Positions 52,195-61,010 of a DNA stretch of 64,000 nt are shown here, in pieces. The notes beneath the pieces were generated by a model. It had not been told where the DNA came from and made no database searches. It was given only the letters and a program-made list of their open reading frames with translations. A program made the position numbers and the translations under genes. Source of the DNA: Microbacterium ulmi (GTDB lineage: Bacteria; Actinomycetota; Actinomycetes; Actinomycetales; Microbacteriaceae); contig NZ_JAAOZF010000002.1 of NCBI RefSeq assembly GCF_011759705.1, positions 682,001 to 746,000 on the forward strand, in the 5' to 3' direction. How positions within the stretch are numbered: the stretch's first letter is position 1; the number at the start of each line of letters is the position of its first letter.

Positions 52195-53951
52195 TCGAGC
52201 CCCTCCACGTCGCTGAGCCCGCCGGCGAGCTCGATGAAGCGCTGCTCGAGGGTCAGCTCCCCCCGCACGTCGTCGATCGTCCCCTCTGCGAGCACCTGGC
52301 CCGCGACGAGCACCGCGACGCGCGAGCACACGCGCTCGACGAGGTCCATGCCGTGACTCGAGAGGATGACGGTGCCGCCGTGCGCGACGTACGCCGACAG
52401 GATGTCGAGGATCACCGCACTCGAGACCGGGTCGACGGCTTCGAACGGCTCGTCCAGCACGAGCAGCCGCGGCGAGTGGATCATGGCCCCCGCGAGCATG
52501 ACCTTCTTGGTCATGCCGGCCGAGTAGTCCGAGACGACGCGTCCGAGCGCGTCGGTGAGGTCGAACGCGCGGGCGAGGTCGGCCGTCCGGCTCTCGACGA
52601 CGGCGGGCTTGAGCCCGCGCAGCACGCCGAAATAGTAGAGCAGCTGGCGGCCGGTCAGCCGATCGAACGTGCGCAGCCGGTCGGGCAGGACACCCATGAG
52701 CCGCTTCGCCTTGAGAGGGTGCGCCGCCGCATCGACACCGCCGACGACGATGGAGCCGCGATCGGGACGCAGCAGCCCCGCGATCATCGACAGCGTCGTC
52801 GTCTTCCCCGCACCGTTGGGTCCGACGAGGCCGTAGAACGTGCCGGCGGGCACCGTGAGGTCGATCCCGTCGACCGCGCGCGTGTCGCCGAAGGACTTCT
52901 GAACCCCGCGCAGCGATAGCGCCGCCGTCCCGGCGACGGTCGCGGAGGCCGCGGCGGAATCCTCGGTCGCGAAGACGGCATCGATCGCGGCCGCCTGCTC
53001 CTGCACCTCGGCGGGTACGACGGCCGGCGCGTCGACGGCACCCGCGACGGCCACGGATGCCGCGACCGCGGCGTCGTCAGCGACGGGGCCGAGCTCGGGC
53101 GCCGTATCCACGGCGTCGGCCGTGGGGTCGTTGTCAGGGATTCCCGCGGCGCCGGCGAGGTCGGAACCGGCGTCGACCGCGGCTTCGACGGGCTCCGCGT
53201 CCTCCGCGGCGGCTTCGACGGGCTCCGCGTCCTCCGCGGCGGCTTCGACGGGCTCCGCGTCCTCCGCGGCGGCTTCGACGGGCTCCGCGTCCTCCGCGGC
53301 GAGGGCCGGCTCGCCGGAAGCAGCGTCGTCGTCCGACACCGCGGACTCGTCCGGTGCGGGCTCTCCCACAGCCGGGGTCTCCGTCGCCGTCGGCGCGACG
53401 TCGTCGAGCGGTTCCGCCGACGCCGGCGTCTCCTCGTCGTCGGATGGCTCTGCCGCTTCCGGAGCCTCCTCGTCGGACCGTTCCGCCGGCGCGACGCCGT
53501 CGAGGTCGTCGGCGAGCTCTCCCGCCGGTTCGGCGGCGGGAGAGTCCGTGATCTCCTGAGCGGTCGGCTGCACGGCATCCCTCGTCTCGTCCTGCGCGGG
53601 GGCGGCGTTCGCCTCGTCGGCCTTCGACGGCTCGCGCTCCGTGTCGGGGAGCGGCGGCTTCGGCGGGATGACGAGCCCCTCCGCGGCAAGGTCGGGAGGA
53701 AGCGGCGGAGGCGGACCAGGATGGACCGGGGCGCGCCGCGCCGCCGACGTGCGCGGGGCGCGCCGCGGGGGCTTCGCCGCGGCGGTCTCGGCATCCTTCG
53801 CAGCCTGCGCGGCGGTCACCGCGGGCTTGCGCGGCTTGCGCGGCTTGGGCGGAAGCTTGACGATGGGTGCGCGGTCTGCCCGGGCGCCGTCGACACTGCC
53901 GTCCGGGGTGTCCGGAAAGTCGTCGTGTGGCACCGGGAGAGAGGCTGTCAC
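52170..53951 (-). CDS. ABC transporter ATPase with long acidic N-terminal extension
   Basis: A 593-residue protein whose ATPase domain occupies only residues about 342-593: Walker A GPNGAGKTTT, signature YSAGMTKKVMLA, Walker B LLVLDEPFEAVD, switch LSSHGMD. The first 340 residues are predicted disordered: a Lys/Pro-rich start (PPKPRKPRKPAV), Pro-rich PPPPLPPDL, then a long Glu/Asp/Ala region with four exact ten-residue repeats EDAEPVEAAA (about 218-257). GTG 53951 is preferred over TTG 53960. It pairs with the permease at 50626. The extension is far longer than in usual ABC-2 ATPases. Confidence 0.9.
   Translation of the reverse strand: MTASLPVPHDDFPDTPDGSVDGARADRAPIVKLPPKPRKPRKPAVTAAQAAKDAETAAAKPPRRAPRTSAARRAPVHPGPPPPLPPDLAAEGLVIPPKPPLPDTEREPSKADEANAAPAQDETRDAVQPTAQEITDSPAAEPAGELADDLDGVAPAERSDEEAPEAAEPSDDEETPASAEPLDDVAPTATETPAVGEPAPDESAVSDDDAASGEPALAAEDAEPVEAAAEDAEPVEAAAEDAEPVEAAAEDAEPVEAAVDAGSDLAGAAGIPDNDPTADAVDTAPELGPVADDAAVAASVAVAGAVDAPAVVPAEVQEQAAAIDAVFATEDSAAASATVAGTAALSLRGVQKSFGDTRAVDGIDLTVPAGTFYGLVGPNGAGKTTTLSMIAGLLRPDRGSIVVGGVDAAAHPLKAKRLMGVLPDRLRTFDRLTGRQLLYYFGVLRGLKPAVVESRTADLARAFDLTDALGRVVSDYSAGMTKKVMLAGAMIHSPRLLVLDEPFEAVDPVSSAVILDILSAYVAHGGTVILSSHGMDLVERVCSRVAVLVAGQVLAEGTIDDVRGELTLEQRFIELAGGLSDVEGLEWLHTFSD
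53181..53300. repeat. Four exact 30-base tandem repeats inside the ABC ATPase gene
   Basis: Four identical 30-base units (53181, 53211, 53241, 53271), each starting GGCTTCGACGGGCTCCGCGT, encode EDAEPVEAAA on the minus strand. Lack of any base differences points to recent slippage or active copy-number change. Confidence 0.95.
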
Positions 53952-54147
53952 GCGATCCAACGTAGCAAGCGGGAGGTCGAGAGAGGGTTCCCCGCGTCGG
54001 AGTCGTGGATGAAGGTTTTGTCACGAAACGACAACGGGACCCCGATATCCTGCGGGTTCACAGGGGTCGATCGCTACCATGGCGTAGGCACGACGGAGTG
54101 TCGCGTCGGTGAACCGACGGTGAACCACACACTCCAGGAGCTCTCAT

Positions 54148-54840
54148 TTGACCATTCAGACCGTCATCCTCGCCGCAGGCATGGGCTCGAGGCTCGGCCG
54201 CAGTCTGCCGAAGCCGCTCACCGAGCTCGGCGACGGGCGCAGCATCATGCAGCAGCAGCACGACAACATCCGTGCCGCGTTCGGCAAGACCGCACGCATC
54301 ACGACCGTCGTCGGCTACCGCGCAGAGACGATCGTCGAGGCGTTCCCGTACGTCGACTACGTGTACAACGACGTCTACGACCAGACGAACACGTCCAAGA
54401 GCCTGCTGCGCGCCCTCAACGCGACCGGCAAGGGCGGCGTGCTGTGGATGAACGGCGACGTCGTGTTCGACCCGCGCGTGCTCGGCCGCGCGATCGCGCT
54501 CATCGAGCGCGACCAGTCGTTCGTGACGGTCAACACCTCCAAGGTGAGCGACGAAGAGGTCAAGTACACCGTGACCGCCGAGGGCCACATCAAGGAGCTC
54601 TCGAAGACGGTCAAGGGCGGCATCGGCGAGGCCGTCGGCATCAACTACATCTCGAGCCGCGACAAGAAGGCGTTCATCCGCCAGCTCACGCGCGTCGACG
54701 ACCAGGACTACTTCGAGCGCGGTCTCGAGCTCGCCATCGCGGAGGACGGCCTCGTGCTCGAGCCGCTCGACATCTCCGACCTCTACGCCGTCGAGGTCGA
54801 CTTCGCAGAAGACCTCGAGCGCGCGAACCTGTTCGTCTGA
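54148..54840 (+). CDS. NTP transferase (LicC-like nucleotidyltransferase)
   Basis: A 230-residue nucleotidyltransferase that should make an activated NDP- or CDP-linked sugar or alcohol. It begins VILAAGMGSRLGR with the signature G-x-G-x-R, has KPLTELGDG, NxTSK in QTNTSKSLLRAL and the metal aspartate in WMNGDVVFD, as in LicC-type cytidylyltransferases and sugar guanylyl/thymidylyltransferases. The start is TTG 54148, set by GGAG seven bases upstream. Position near CDP-glycerol polymerase-like genes suggests a wall-polymer precursor. Exact substrate unknown. Confidence 0.85.
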   Translation: MTIQTVILAAGMGSRLGRSLPKPLTELGDGRSIMQQQHDNIRAAFGKTARITTVVGYRAETIVEAFPYVDYVYNDVYDQTNTSKSLLRALNATGKGGVLWMNGDVVFDPRVLGRAIALIERDQSFVTVNTSKVSDEEVKYTVTAEGHIKELSKTVKGGIGEAVGINYISSRDKKAFIRQLTRVDDQDYFERGLELAIAEDGLVLEPLDISDLYAVEVDFAEDLERANLFV

Positions 54841-54850
54841 GCCCTGTCAA

Positions 54851-54869
54851 GCCTCAGGCGTCCTGAGGC
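54851..54869 (+). terminator. Terminator hairpin after the nucleotidyltransferase gene
   Basis: GCCTCAGG and CCTGAGGC form a perfect eight-base stem with loop CGT, ten bases after the stop codon. T-tract is weak. Confidence 0.6.
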
Positions 54870-54894
54870 CGACGTTGCATAGGATCGGCCTGAT

Positions 54895-55821
54895 ATGGCC
54901 GAGAAAGTGCACCGCATCCACTCCCTCCCGGACGACTCGCCCTGGGCGAACGGCATCCCGCCCGTCGGCTCGGAGGAGCACCCGCGCGCCGTCAGGGCGC
55001 TCGACCGCGTGCTCGCTGTCCAGCGCCCCGCGGTGCTCGCGCACCTGCGGAGCATCCGCCTCCGCCATCCCGACGCCTCGACCGCTCAGATCATCCGCTA
55101 TCTCGAGCGGCGCTATCTCGCCGCTGTGACGACGGGCGGCGCGGCCGTCGGCGCGACGGCCGTCGTACCCGGGATCGGCACGGGCGTGACGCTCGCACTG
55201 AGCGGCGTCGAGACCGTCGGCTTCCTCGAGGCGACGACGCTGTTCGCGCAGTCGGCGGCGGAGGTGCACGGCATCGCGGTCTCCGATCCCGACCGCGCAC
55301 GCGCACTCGTGCTGACGCTCCTGCTCGGCAAGGAGGGCATCGATCTCGTCGCCCAGCTCGCGGGGCAGGCCTCCGGCAAGGGCCTCACGCGCGACCGCTA
55401 CTGGGGCGAGCTCATCACGAAGACGCTTCCGCGGGCCGCTGTGGGTCCGCTCGTGGACCGGCTCAAGAGCTCGTTCATCAAGCAGTTCGCGGCGAAGGGC
55501 GGCGTGTCGATCATCGGCAAGGCGATCCCGTTCGGCATCGGGGCGGCGATCGGCGGCGCGGGCAACAACATCCTCGGGCGGCGCGTGCTGGTCAACTCGC
55601 GCCGCGCATTCGGCGTGCCGCCGCTCGCTCTCCCGGCCGACCTCGAGCCGCGACCGGGCGCGCAGCGCCTCGAGACGTCGGCGTCGCGGGGTCTGCGCCG
55701 GGCGGGCGACGCCATCGCAGGCGGAGTCGCCAAGAGCGCGTCGGCGGTGGGATCGGCCGGGAAGCGGCTCCTGGCGATCCGCGCGAGGGAATCGGACGCC
55801 GACGCCGATCCCGACCGCTGA
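54895..55821 (+). CDS. Conserved membrane-associated protein (EcsC/DUF697-like, hypothetical)
   Basis: A 308-residue protein. It has a soluble start, a Gly/Ala/Thr/Val-rich hydrophobic stretch (residues about 77-105, TGGAAVGATAVVPGIGTGV and on), and another near 205-225 (IIGKAIPFGIGAAIGGAG). The layout recalls EcsC/DUF697 proteins; assignment is tentative. ATG 54895 is nine bases from TAGGAT (54880-54885). It follows the nucleotidyltransferase but after a hairpin, so is probably separate. Confidence 0.72.
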   Translation: MAEKVHRIHSLPDDSPWANGIPPVGSEEHPRAVRALDRVLAVQRPAVLAHLRSIRLRHPDASTAQIIRYLERRYLAAVTTGGAAVGATAVVPGIGTGVTLALSGVETVGFLEATTLFAQSAAEVHGIAVSDPDRARALVLTLLLGKEGIDLVAQLAGQASGKGLTRDRYWGELITKTLPRAAVGPLVDRLKSSFIKQFAAKGGVSIIGKAIPFGIGAAIGGAGNNILGRRVLVNSRRAFGVPPLALPADLEPRPGAQRLETSASRGLRRAGDAIAGGVAKSASAVGSAGKRLLAIRARESDADADPDR

Positions 55822-55987
55822 TCGTGTGGCCGATCGAGTCCTGAACCGCTCCTCCGCCGGCTCGCCGCTGCGTTCAGCGCGGCGGCTCCTCCCCAGCTCC
55901 CCGGCTCCGCGGGTCTCTCCCCCGCCAGAGCCCGCGAGGCCTGGATCACGGGCTCCGGCGTCGGATGCCGCTCCTACCGTCGGCCGC

Positions 55988-56329
55988 ATGCTCCGCGCAC
56001 TCGACCCCGACGAAACCGCCCCGCCCGCCGCCTATCCGCTGCCCTGGCGCGTCGACCGCGGCCTGCGCGCGCACCCCCGCGTCACGAATGCGAGCGCGGG
56101 AGTCGTCGATTTCGTGCGGGTCTTCGTCGAATCCGCCGATCGTGGTCCCTCCCCTGTCCGCGCGGCGCCGGCGTCGATGCGCTCGGCGACGGAGCATTGG
56201 GGTCAGATGCTCCCGGGAGAGACTGTGGAGCTGTGTCTGTGCGACGTCGATCCCGACGACGTCGTCGTGACGCTCGCGTGGTTCCGTCCCGCGACCGGGG
56301 TCGAGTACGTGTGGCGGTTCGTGATGTGA
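55988..56329 (+). CDS. Small hypothetical protein
   Basis: A 113-residue soluble protein, rich in Pro/Arg/Val, with the segment VDFVRVFVESAD and the end VVVTLAWFRPATGVEYVWRFVM, beta-like in pattern. No family recognised. ATG 55988 is seven bases after TACCGT (55975-55980), which is the main support for the start. Confidence 0.6.
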   Translation: MLRALDPDETAPPAAYPLPWRVDRGLRAHPRVTNASAGVVDFVRVFVESADRGPSPVRAAPASMRSATEHWGQMLPGETVELCLCDVDPDDVVVTLAWFRPATGVEYVWRFVM

Positions 56330-56377
56330 CGGTCGAGGATGGGTCGACGGAGGAGTTCGTCGAGAAGGGGAGCTGCC

Positions 56378-56620
56378 ATGGGTCTGTTCACACCTCGCCC
56401 GGAGGAGCCGTCCGAGTGGGCGGGGCTTCCTTCCGAGCCCGATCGCCCCGAGTCCACCGCCGAGCGGCTGCCGGATGCCGCACCCGCCGACGTGGGTCTC
56501 ATCGGGCTGCTCGGCGAAGGCGTGGCGGCCGTCGAGTCGATCGTCGTCCCGGTCGCGCCGGAGATGGAGATCGCCGAACAGCAGGAGACGAGCGAGGGCC
56601 CGGCCGCGGACCGACCCTGA
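56378..56620 (+). CDS. Small acidic hypothetical protein
   Basis: An 80-residue, highly acidic, Pro/Glu/Ala-rich protein without membrane helices, probably disordered (FTPRPEEPSEWAGLPSEPDR start). AGAAGGGGAG five bases before ATG 56378 is a strong ribosome site, so it is likely translated. No function is evident. It follows the previous gene by about 50 bases on the same strand. Confidence 0.6.
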   Translation: MGLFTPRPEEPSEWAGLPSEPDRPESTAERLPDAAPADVGLIGLLGEGVAAVESIVVPVAPEMEIAEQQETSEGPAADRP

Positions 56621-56730
56621 TCAGGCGGGCCGAGGACCATCCTCGCCGGCGGGGCGCGGGGCGTCGCGCGCCGGCCGCGAGCAGTCGTCGCGCGTGCGAG
56701 ACGCCTTCGCCCGCCGCTTAGGCTCGAACG

Positions 56731-56943
56731 GTGACCGCTGCGATCGTCCTGCTGTTCCTCAATGCCGCCTTCAACGTCGTCGTCTGGCCCTCGTTCTACC
56801 GCCGGGTCGCCCAGGATCCCCGAGCTCGGGACGCGAACGGCAGGGCCACGCGGTTCCTCACGGTCCACGTCACGCTCATCGCGGCGGCGCTCGTGCTCGC
56901 GCTGGCGTCGGTCATCGCCGCGATCGTGCTCCTGGTGGGCTGA
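56731..56943 (+). CDS. SCO4848 family membrane protein
   Basis: A 70-residue protein with two helices (IVLLFLNAAFNVVVWPSF and FLTVHVTLIAAALVLALASV) and the loop YRRVAQDPRARD. The pattern N-x-F-x-VxxWPxF...RxxxxD matches SCO4848-type actinobacterial membrane proteins of unknown function. GTG 56731 is six bases after TAGGCT (56719-56724), so leaderless. Confidence 0.82.
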   Translation: MTAAIVLLFLNAAFNVVVWPSFYRRVAQDPRARDANGRATRFLTVHVTLIAAALVLALASVIAAIVLLVG

Positions 56944-57011
56944 GACCGTCGTGGGCCAGCGCCCGCGAGCCGTCGAACCGGGATCTCCTCCGGCGGCTGT
57001 CGCCGGCGATA

Positions 57012-57025
57012 TGCAAGCGCTTGCA
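57012..57025. promoter_or_regulatory. LacI-family operator before maltokinase
   Basis: TGCAAGCGCTTGCA is a perfect 14-base palindrome with the central CG and flanking TGNAAN that mark LacI/GalR-family sites. It lies just upstream of the -35 element (57034). No LacI gene is in the window, so the regulator is encoded elsewhere. Confidence 0.75.
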
Positions 57026-57033
57026 GGAAATCC

Positions 57034-57063
57034 TCGACATCGACGCCGTGCGGGCCATAACCT
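57034..57063 (+). promoter_or_regulatory. Promoter of maltokinase gene
   Basis: -35 TCGACA (57034-57039), 18-base spacer, -10 TAACCT (57058-57063), and ATG at 57071, seven bases on. The start of transcription should fall at or within a base or two of the ATG. Confidence 0.55.
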
Positions 57064-57070
57064 CGCATGT

Positions 57071-58441
57071 ATGGACAGCACGCTGGCGTGTCTCGCGGCA
57101 TGGATGCCGAGACAGCGGTGGTACGCCGCGAAGGGGCGACCGCCGAGCCTCCGCCTCGTCGCGTGGTGGGACCTGCCCGCCGACGACGACGCGACCGTGC
57201 GCACGTTCCTCGTCGCGGATGAGGGCGCCCTCCCCGTCGTGCTCTACCAGATCCCCGTCGTCGCCCGTGCGACCGCGACGGTCGAGGCGTCCCCCGATCA
57301 CGTCATCGGCAGTCCCGAGCCCGGAACGACCTTCATCGACGGCGCGTTCGACCCCGCCTACACGCGCGCGCTCCTCCGGCTCGTGACGGAGGGCGGGGAG
57401 GGCCACGGCCCCCGGACCGTCGCCGTCGGAGTGAAGACCCACCGCGGCGCCATAGACATCGCCGCACCCGCCCGCGTCCTCGCGGGCGAGCAGTCCAACA
57501 CCTCCGTCATCTACCAGCCGGACGGTGCCGGCATGCCGGTCATCTGCAAGGTCTTCCGGCAGCTGCATCCGGGCCTCAACCCCGACATCGAGCTGCAGAC
57601 GGCGCTCGCCGACGCGGGCTCCGCACACGTGCCGCGTGCCATCGGCTCCATCGCCGGGACATGGCCGGATGCGGCATCCCGCGACACGGTGGAAGGCTCG
57701 CTCGCCTTCGCCCAGGAGTTCCTGCCCGGCGTCGAGGACGCATGGCGGGTCGCCCTGCACTCCGCGGCCGCCGGCGATGACTTCACGGCGCACGCACGCG
57801 AACTGGGCGCCGCCACGGCGGACGTCCATCTCGATCTCGCGAAGCTGTTCCCGACCGTGACGACGGCTCCCGCCGACCGGGAGGCGACGGCGGCGACGTG
57901 GCAGCGACGGCTCGCGATCGCGATCGCCGAGGTCCCCACGATCGCCGATCGCCGCGAGGCGGTCGAGAGCGTGTACCGCCGTGCTCTCGAGGCCGACTGG
58001 CCGCCCCTCCAGCGCATCCACGGCGACTACCACCTCGGCCAGGTGCTGCGCTCTCCCGAGCGCGGCTGGATGCTCCTCGACTTCGAAGGCGAGCCGCTGC
58101 GGCCGATGGCCGAGCGGCGCAGCCCCGATCTCGCGCTGCGGGATGTCGCAGGGATGCTCCGCTCGTTCGACTACGTCGCGGGCTCCATCAGGCTCGACCA
58201 CCCCGATCGCTCCGACGACCCGATGCTCGCGTGGGCACGGGCGGCGCGACAGGCGTTCCTCGACGGCTACGCACGGGTCGCGGGCGTCGACCTCGACGTC
58301 GACCGCACCCTGCTCGCGGCGCTCGAGCTCGACAAGGCCGTGTACGAGGCGATCTACGAGTCCCGGAACCGTCCTACCTGGGTCGCGATCCCGCTGCGGG
58401 CGATCGCACGTCTCGCCGGCGCGCCGACGCCCGCCGCCTAG
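57071..58441 (+). CDS. mak: Maltokinase (maltose 1-kinase)
   Basis: Phosphorylates maltose to maltose 1-phosphate, feeding the GlgE route to alpha-glucan and linking to trehalose. The 456-residue protein has the N-terminal cap WMPRQRWYAAKGR and a kinase-like C-lobe with HGDYHLGQVL (catalytic Asp around residue 319) and LLDFEGEP for Mg. AQEFLPGVEDAW precedes it. TreS, GlgE and GlgB genes are not in this window. ATG 57071 is seven bases from the -10. The upstream LacI site implies sugar-responsive control. Confidence 0.93.
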   Translation: MDSTLACLAAWMPRQRWYAAKGRPPSLRLVAWWDLPADDDATVRTFLVADEGALPVVLYQIPVVARATATVEASPDHVIGSPEPGTTFIDGAFDPAYTRALLRLVTEGGEGHGPRTVAVGVKTHRGAIDIAAPARVLAGEQSNTSVIYQPDGAGMPVICKVFRQLHPGLNPDIELQTALADAGSAHVPRAIGSIAGTWPDAASRDTVEGSLAFAQEFLPGVEDAWRVALHSAAAGDDFTAHARELGAATADVHLDLAKLFPTVTTAPADREATAATWQRRLAIAIAEVPTIADRREAVESVYRRALEADWPPLQRIHGDYHLGQVLRSPERGWMLLDFEGEPLRPMAERRSPDLALRDVAGMLRSFDYVAGSIRLDHPDRSDDPMLAWARAARQAFLDGYARVAGVDLDVDRTLLAALELDKAVYEAIYESRNRPTWVAIPLRAIARLAGAPTPAA

Positions 58442-58468
58442 CGAGCCGACCGCACCGACGTCTGCCTC

Positions 58469-58505
58469 GCGCCCCCGACCCGACGCGCCCCCGACCCGAC
58501 GCGCC
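58469..58505. repeat. 16-base tandem repeat downstream of maltokinase
   Basis: Two exact copies of GCGCCCCCGACCCGAC (58469-58484, 58485-58500) and GCGCC of a third lie in the 120-base interval between mak and the convergent glycerophosphotransferase gene. No other element is seen there. Confidence 0.85.
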
Positions 58506-58562
58506 GACGCAGGCGCCGACATCGCGAGGCAGCCGTCGGAAGGCCGGCAGCGAGGCCCGCGC

Positions 58563-59840
58563 TCACTCGTCGAGCTCCGCCTCGTCGGGGTCGAGCTCCT
58601 CGTCGTCGGACTCGTCCGTCGTGCGGGCGTGCCAGGCGTCCCACTCGTCCATGAGGCGCTCGACGGCAGCGTGGAACCGCTCCGTCGCGGCCCCCGGCCT
58701 CGTGTCGCCGAAGTATCGGTGCACCCAGTGCTCGAGCCGTTCGACCGACTCAGGGTCGCCCAGCACCCGATCCGTCTCGGCGACGATGTCGGGGGCGGCC
58801 TCGGCATCCAGCCATTCGCACGCGGACAGGTAGCCGTGCGTGTCGATCGAGGCGCGCGGGTCCGCAGGGCGCGTGATCATGAGCGGCTTGTCTGCGGCGA
58901 GCCGGTCGTAGACCATCGCCGAGATGTCGACGACGGCGACATCCGCGGATGCGAGCTGCCATCCGAGCTCGGGCCCGTCGTCGAACACGTGCTGCGCGGC
59001 CGGATCGGCGAGGTTGGCCGCCCGAAGCGCGGCGACGATGCGCTTGTTCGCGGCGCCGTACTCGGCATCGACGACGCCGGAACGAGGATGCGGACGGTAG
59101 ACCACGCGGTGCCGCCCGGTCGCGAGGAGGGCCGCGACGAGCTGCTCGCCGTGCGTGCGGATGGAGCCGTAGTGCGCCGACGGCCGGTCGCCCTCCCACG
59201 TCGGCGCGTACAGCACCACCGTGCGTCCGTCGGGAGTGTACGGCAGCGTGCCCGAGTAGTGGTCGGCCTGGGGACGCCCGATCTCGATGGTTCGCGCGTC
59301 GAGGTCGTAGTCCCACAGCACGCGCGCGAGACGCTCGCGCGCGGCATCCCCCGCGACGAAGGCGTAGTCGTACGCCTTGAACTGGTTCGTGGTCATGTAC
59401 ATCTTGTCGGACTCGCCGTGGTTGATGAACACGTGCCACCGGCGCCCGTAGCGGAACATCTGGAAGTTGCGGGTGTTCTGGTTCACGTAAAGGACGACCC
59501 GGATGTCCTGCTTCGCGATGAAGCGCTCGAGGTCTCGCACCGTCGGGACGAACGCGACGGGCAGCGCGTCCTCCCGTACGAGCGCCTGCGCACCGGTCGC
59601 GGCCCGGCTCAGCACGACGACGGGCCAGCGCTTCGCGAGCTCGGCGAGCGGGCGGTACCACTGCCGCATCTGGTACATGTTGACGACGCCGTCGGCGAAG
59701 TAGACGGCGACCGTGTAGTGGCGCTCCGGATGCGGCGGCCTCGCCGCGAGTGCGCGACGCACGTCGTTGACAGCGATGCGGTTGTCGACGGCCTTGCGAA
59801 CGAGCGCGACGGCCTTGCGCGCATCCGAGACGATTGCCAC
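58563..59840 (-). CDS. CDP-glycerol glycerophosphotransferase-like (TagF/TagB family)
   Basis: A 425-residue enzyme of the CDP-glycerol:glycerophosphotransferase family, which builds poly(glycerol phosphate) teichoic acids at the membrane. It has INHGESDKMY in the first Rossmann half, LYAPTWEGDRPSAHYGSI, VVYRPHPRSG and DISAMVYDRLAADKPLM with the family acid-Ser positions. The C-terminus is strongly acidic. GTG 59840 is six bases from TAGGGT (59847-59852). It differs from the 61011 and 62459 copies in having GES in place of GTP. Confidence 0.85.
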   Translation of the reverse strand: MAIVSDARKAVALVRKAVDNRIAVNDVRRALAARPPHPERHYTVAVYFADGVVNMYQMRQWYRPLAELAKRWPVVVLSRAATGAQALVREDALPVAFVPTVRDLERFIAKQDIRVVLYVNQNTRNFQMFRYGRRWHVFINHGESDKMYMTTNQFKAYDYAFVAGDAARERLARVLWDYDLDARTIEIGRPQADHYSGTLPYTPDGRTVVLYAPTWEGDRPSAHYGSIRTHGEQLVAALLATGRHRVVYRPHPRSGVVDAEYGAANKRIVAALRAANLADPAAQHVFDDGPELGWQLASADVAVVDISAMVYDRLAADKPLMITRPADPRASIDTHGYLSACEWLDAEAAPDIVAETDRVLGDPESVERLEHWVHRYFGDTRPGAATERFHAAVERLMDEWDAWHARTTDESDDEELDPDEAELDE

Positions 59841-59912
59841 GCTCCCACCCTATCGACGGCCCGGAACGAGCCGTTCGGGGTTCTGTCCAGGCTGACGTGA
59901 AAGGATCGACGC

Positions 59913-61007
59913 GTGCATGTCGTCGCGTCCGGACGCAAAGATGCGCCGGTCGTTCCCGCACGCGCCGGCGTCAGCTTCGTCATGCCCGTGCTCAACGAGC
60001 GCGCCTACCTCGCCCGCGCGGTCGCCACGGTGCTCGCGCAGGATGTCGACGGACCCATGGAGCTGATCCTCGCGCTCGGACCGTCGACCGACGGCACGAC
60101 CGCGCTCGCCAGGGAGATCGCGCATGCAGACGACCGGATCGTCCTCGTCGACAATCCCGCCGCCGACATCCCCGTGGGTCTCAACCTGGCGATCCGCGCG
60201 GGCCGCTACCCGACGATCGTGCGGGTGGACGCGCACTCCGAGCTCGAGGCGGGCTACACGACGCGCGCCCTCGCGACCCTCGACCGTGTCCGCGCGGCGA
60301 ACGTCGGCGGCGTCATGCGGGCGGACGGCCGCACGCCGTTCCAGCGCGCCGTCGCCCGCGCGTACAACTCCCCCGTTGGCCTGGGCGGCGGCGCGTACCA
60401 CGGCGGAACGCAGGAGGGCGAAGCCGAGTCGGCATACCTCGGCGTCATGCGACGCTCCGTCCTCGACGAGGTCGGGCTCTTCGACGAGTCGATCCGACGA
60501 GGCGAGGACTGGGAGCTCAACCTGCGGATCCGACGCGCCGGCTACCGCGTGTGGTTCGATCCCGCCCTTGCCGTGACCTACTGGCCGCGCGAGAGCTGGA
60601 GCCGGCTGGCCCGCCAGTTCCGGGCGACCGGCCGGTGGCGGGGCGAGCTCGTGCGCCGTTTCGGCCGAGGCAACTCCGTCCGCTTCTTCGCGCCCCCCGC
60701 CCTGCTCGTCGCGATCGCGCTGAGCGTCGTCGTCGGGGTGCTGCAGGCGACGGGCGTCCTCGCGGGCTGGTGGGCGGTCGCGGCATCCGTCGTCTATCTC
60801 CCCGTCGCCGCGTACGTGCTCCTCGTCGCGGCGTGGGCGATCGGACCCGGCGGCGGCAGCGGATGGCGCGACAAGCTGTGGACGGCCGCCGTCCTGCCCA
60901 CGATGCACCTGTCGTGGGGCGCCGGCTTTCTCGCGGGGGTCGCGGCCGGCGCGCACGACACCGTCGACACGTCGCGGCTCGGAGACCGCAACACGCCCCT
61001 GCCGTAG
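59913..61007 (+). CDS. Glycosyltransferase family 2 protein with C-terminal helices
   Basis: A 364-residue GT2 enzyme. The GT-A domain shows VSFVMPVLNERAYLARAV, DPxD-like RVDAHSELEAGY for metal and nucleotide, AAYxGVMRRSVLDEVGLFDE and RRGEDWELNLRIRRAGYR as the catalytic ED base. Three membrane helices near residues 265-345 follow, so it works at the inner face. AAAGG lies nine bases before GTG 59913. With the flanking glycerophosphotransferase genes it suits transfer of a sugar to a lipid carrier or a wall polymer. Confidence 0.88.
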   Translation: MHVVASGRKDAPVVPARAGVSFVMPVLNERAYLARAVATVLAQDVDGPMELILALGPSTDGTTALAREIAHADDRIVLVDNPAADIPVGLNLAIRAGRYPTIVRVDAHSELEAGYTTRALATLDRVRAANVGGVMRADGRTPFQRAVARAYNSPVGLGGGAYHGGTQEGEAESAYLGVMRRSVLDEVGLFDESIRRGEDWELNLRIRRAGYRVWFDPALAVTYWPRESWSRLARQFRATGRWRGELVRRFGRGNSVRFFAPPALLVAIALSVVVGVLQATGVLAGWWAVAASVVYLPVAAYVLLVAAWAIGPGGGSGWRDKLWTAAVLPTMHLSWGAGFLAGVAAGAHDTVDTSRLGDRNTPLP

Positions 61008-61010
61008 CGG

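Noticed and set aside
53181..53300. Four regular 30-base repeats resembling a small CRISPR array
   Set aside because: There are no spacers between units, the repeats are in frame inside an ABC ATPase gene, and no cas gene is present in the window.
54018..54034. TTGTC-ACGAAAC-GACAA inverted repeat before the nucleotidyltransferase gene
   Set aside because: Arms are only five bases and the spacing to any -10 box is poor; a chance match cannot be excluded in this 196-base interval, where I see no other clear element.
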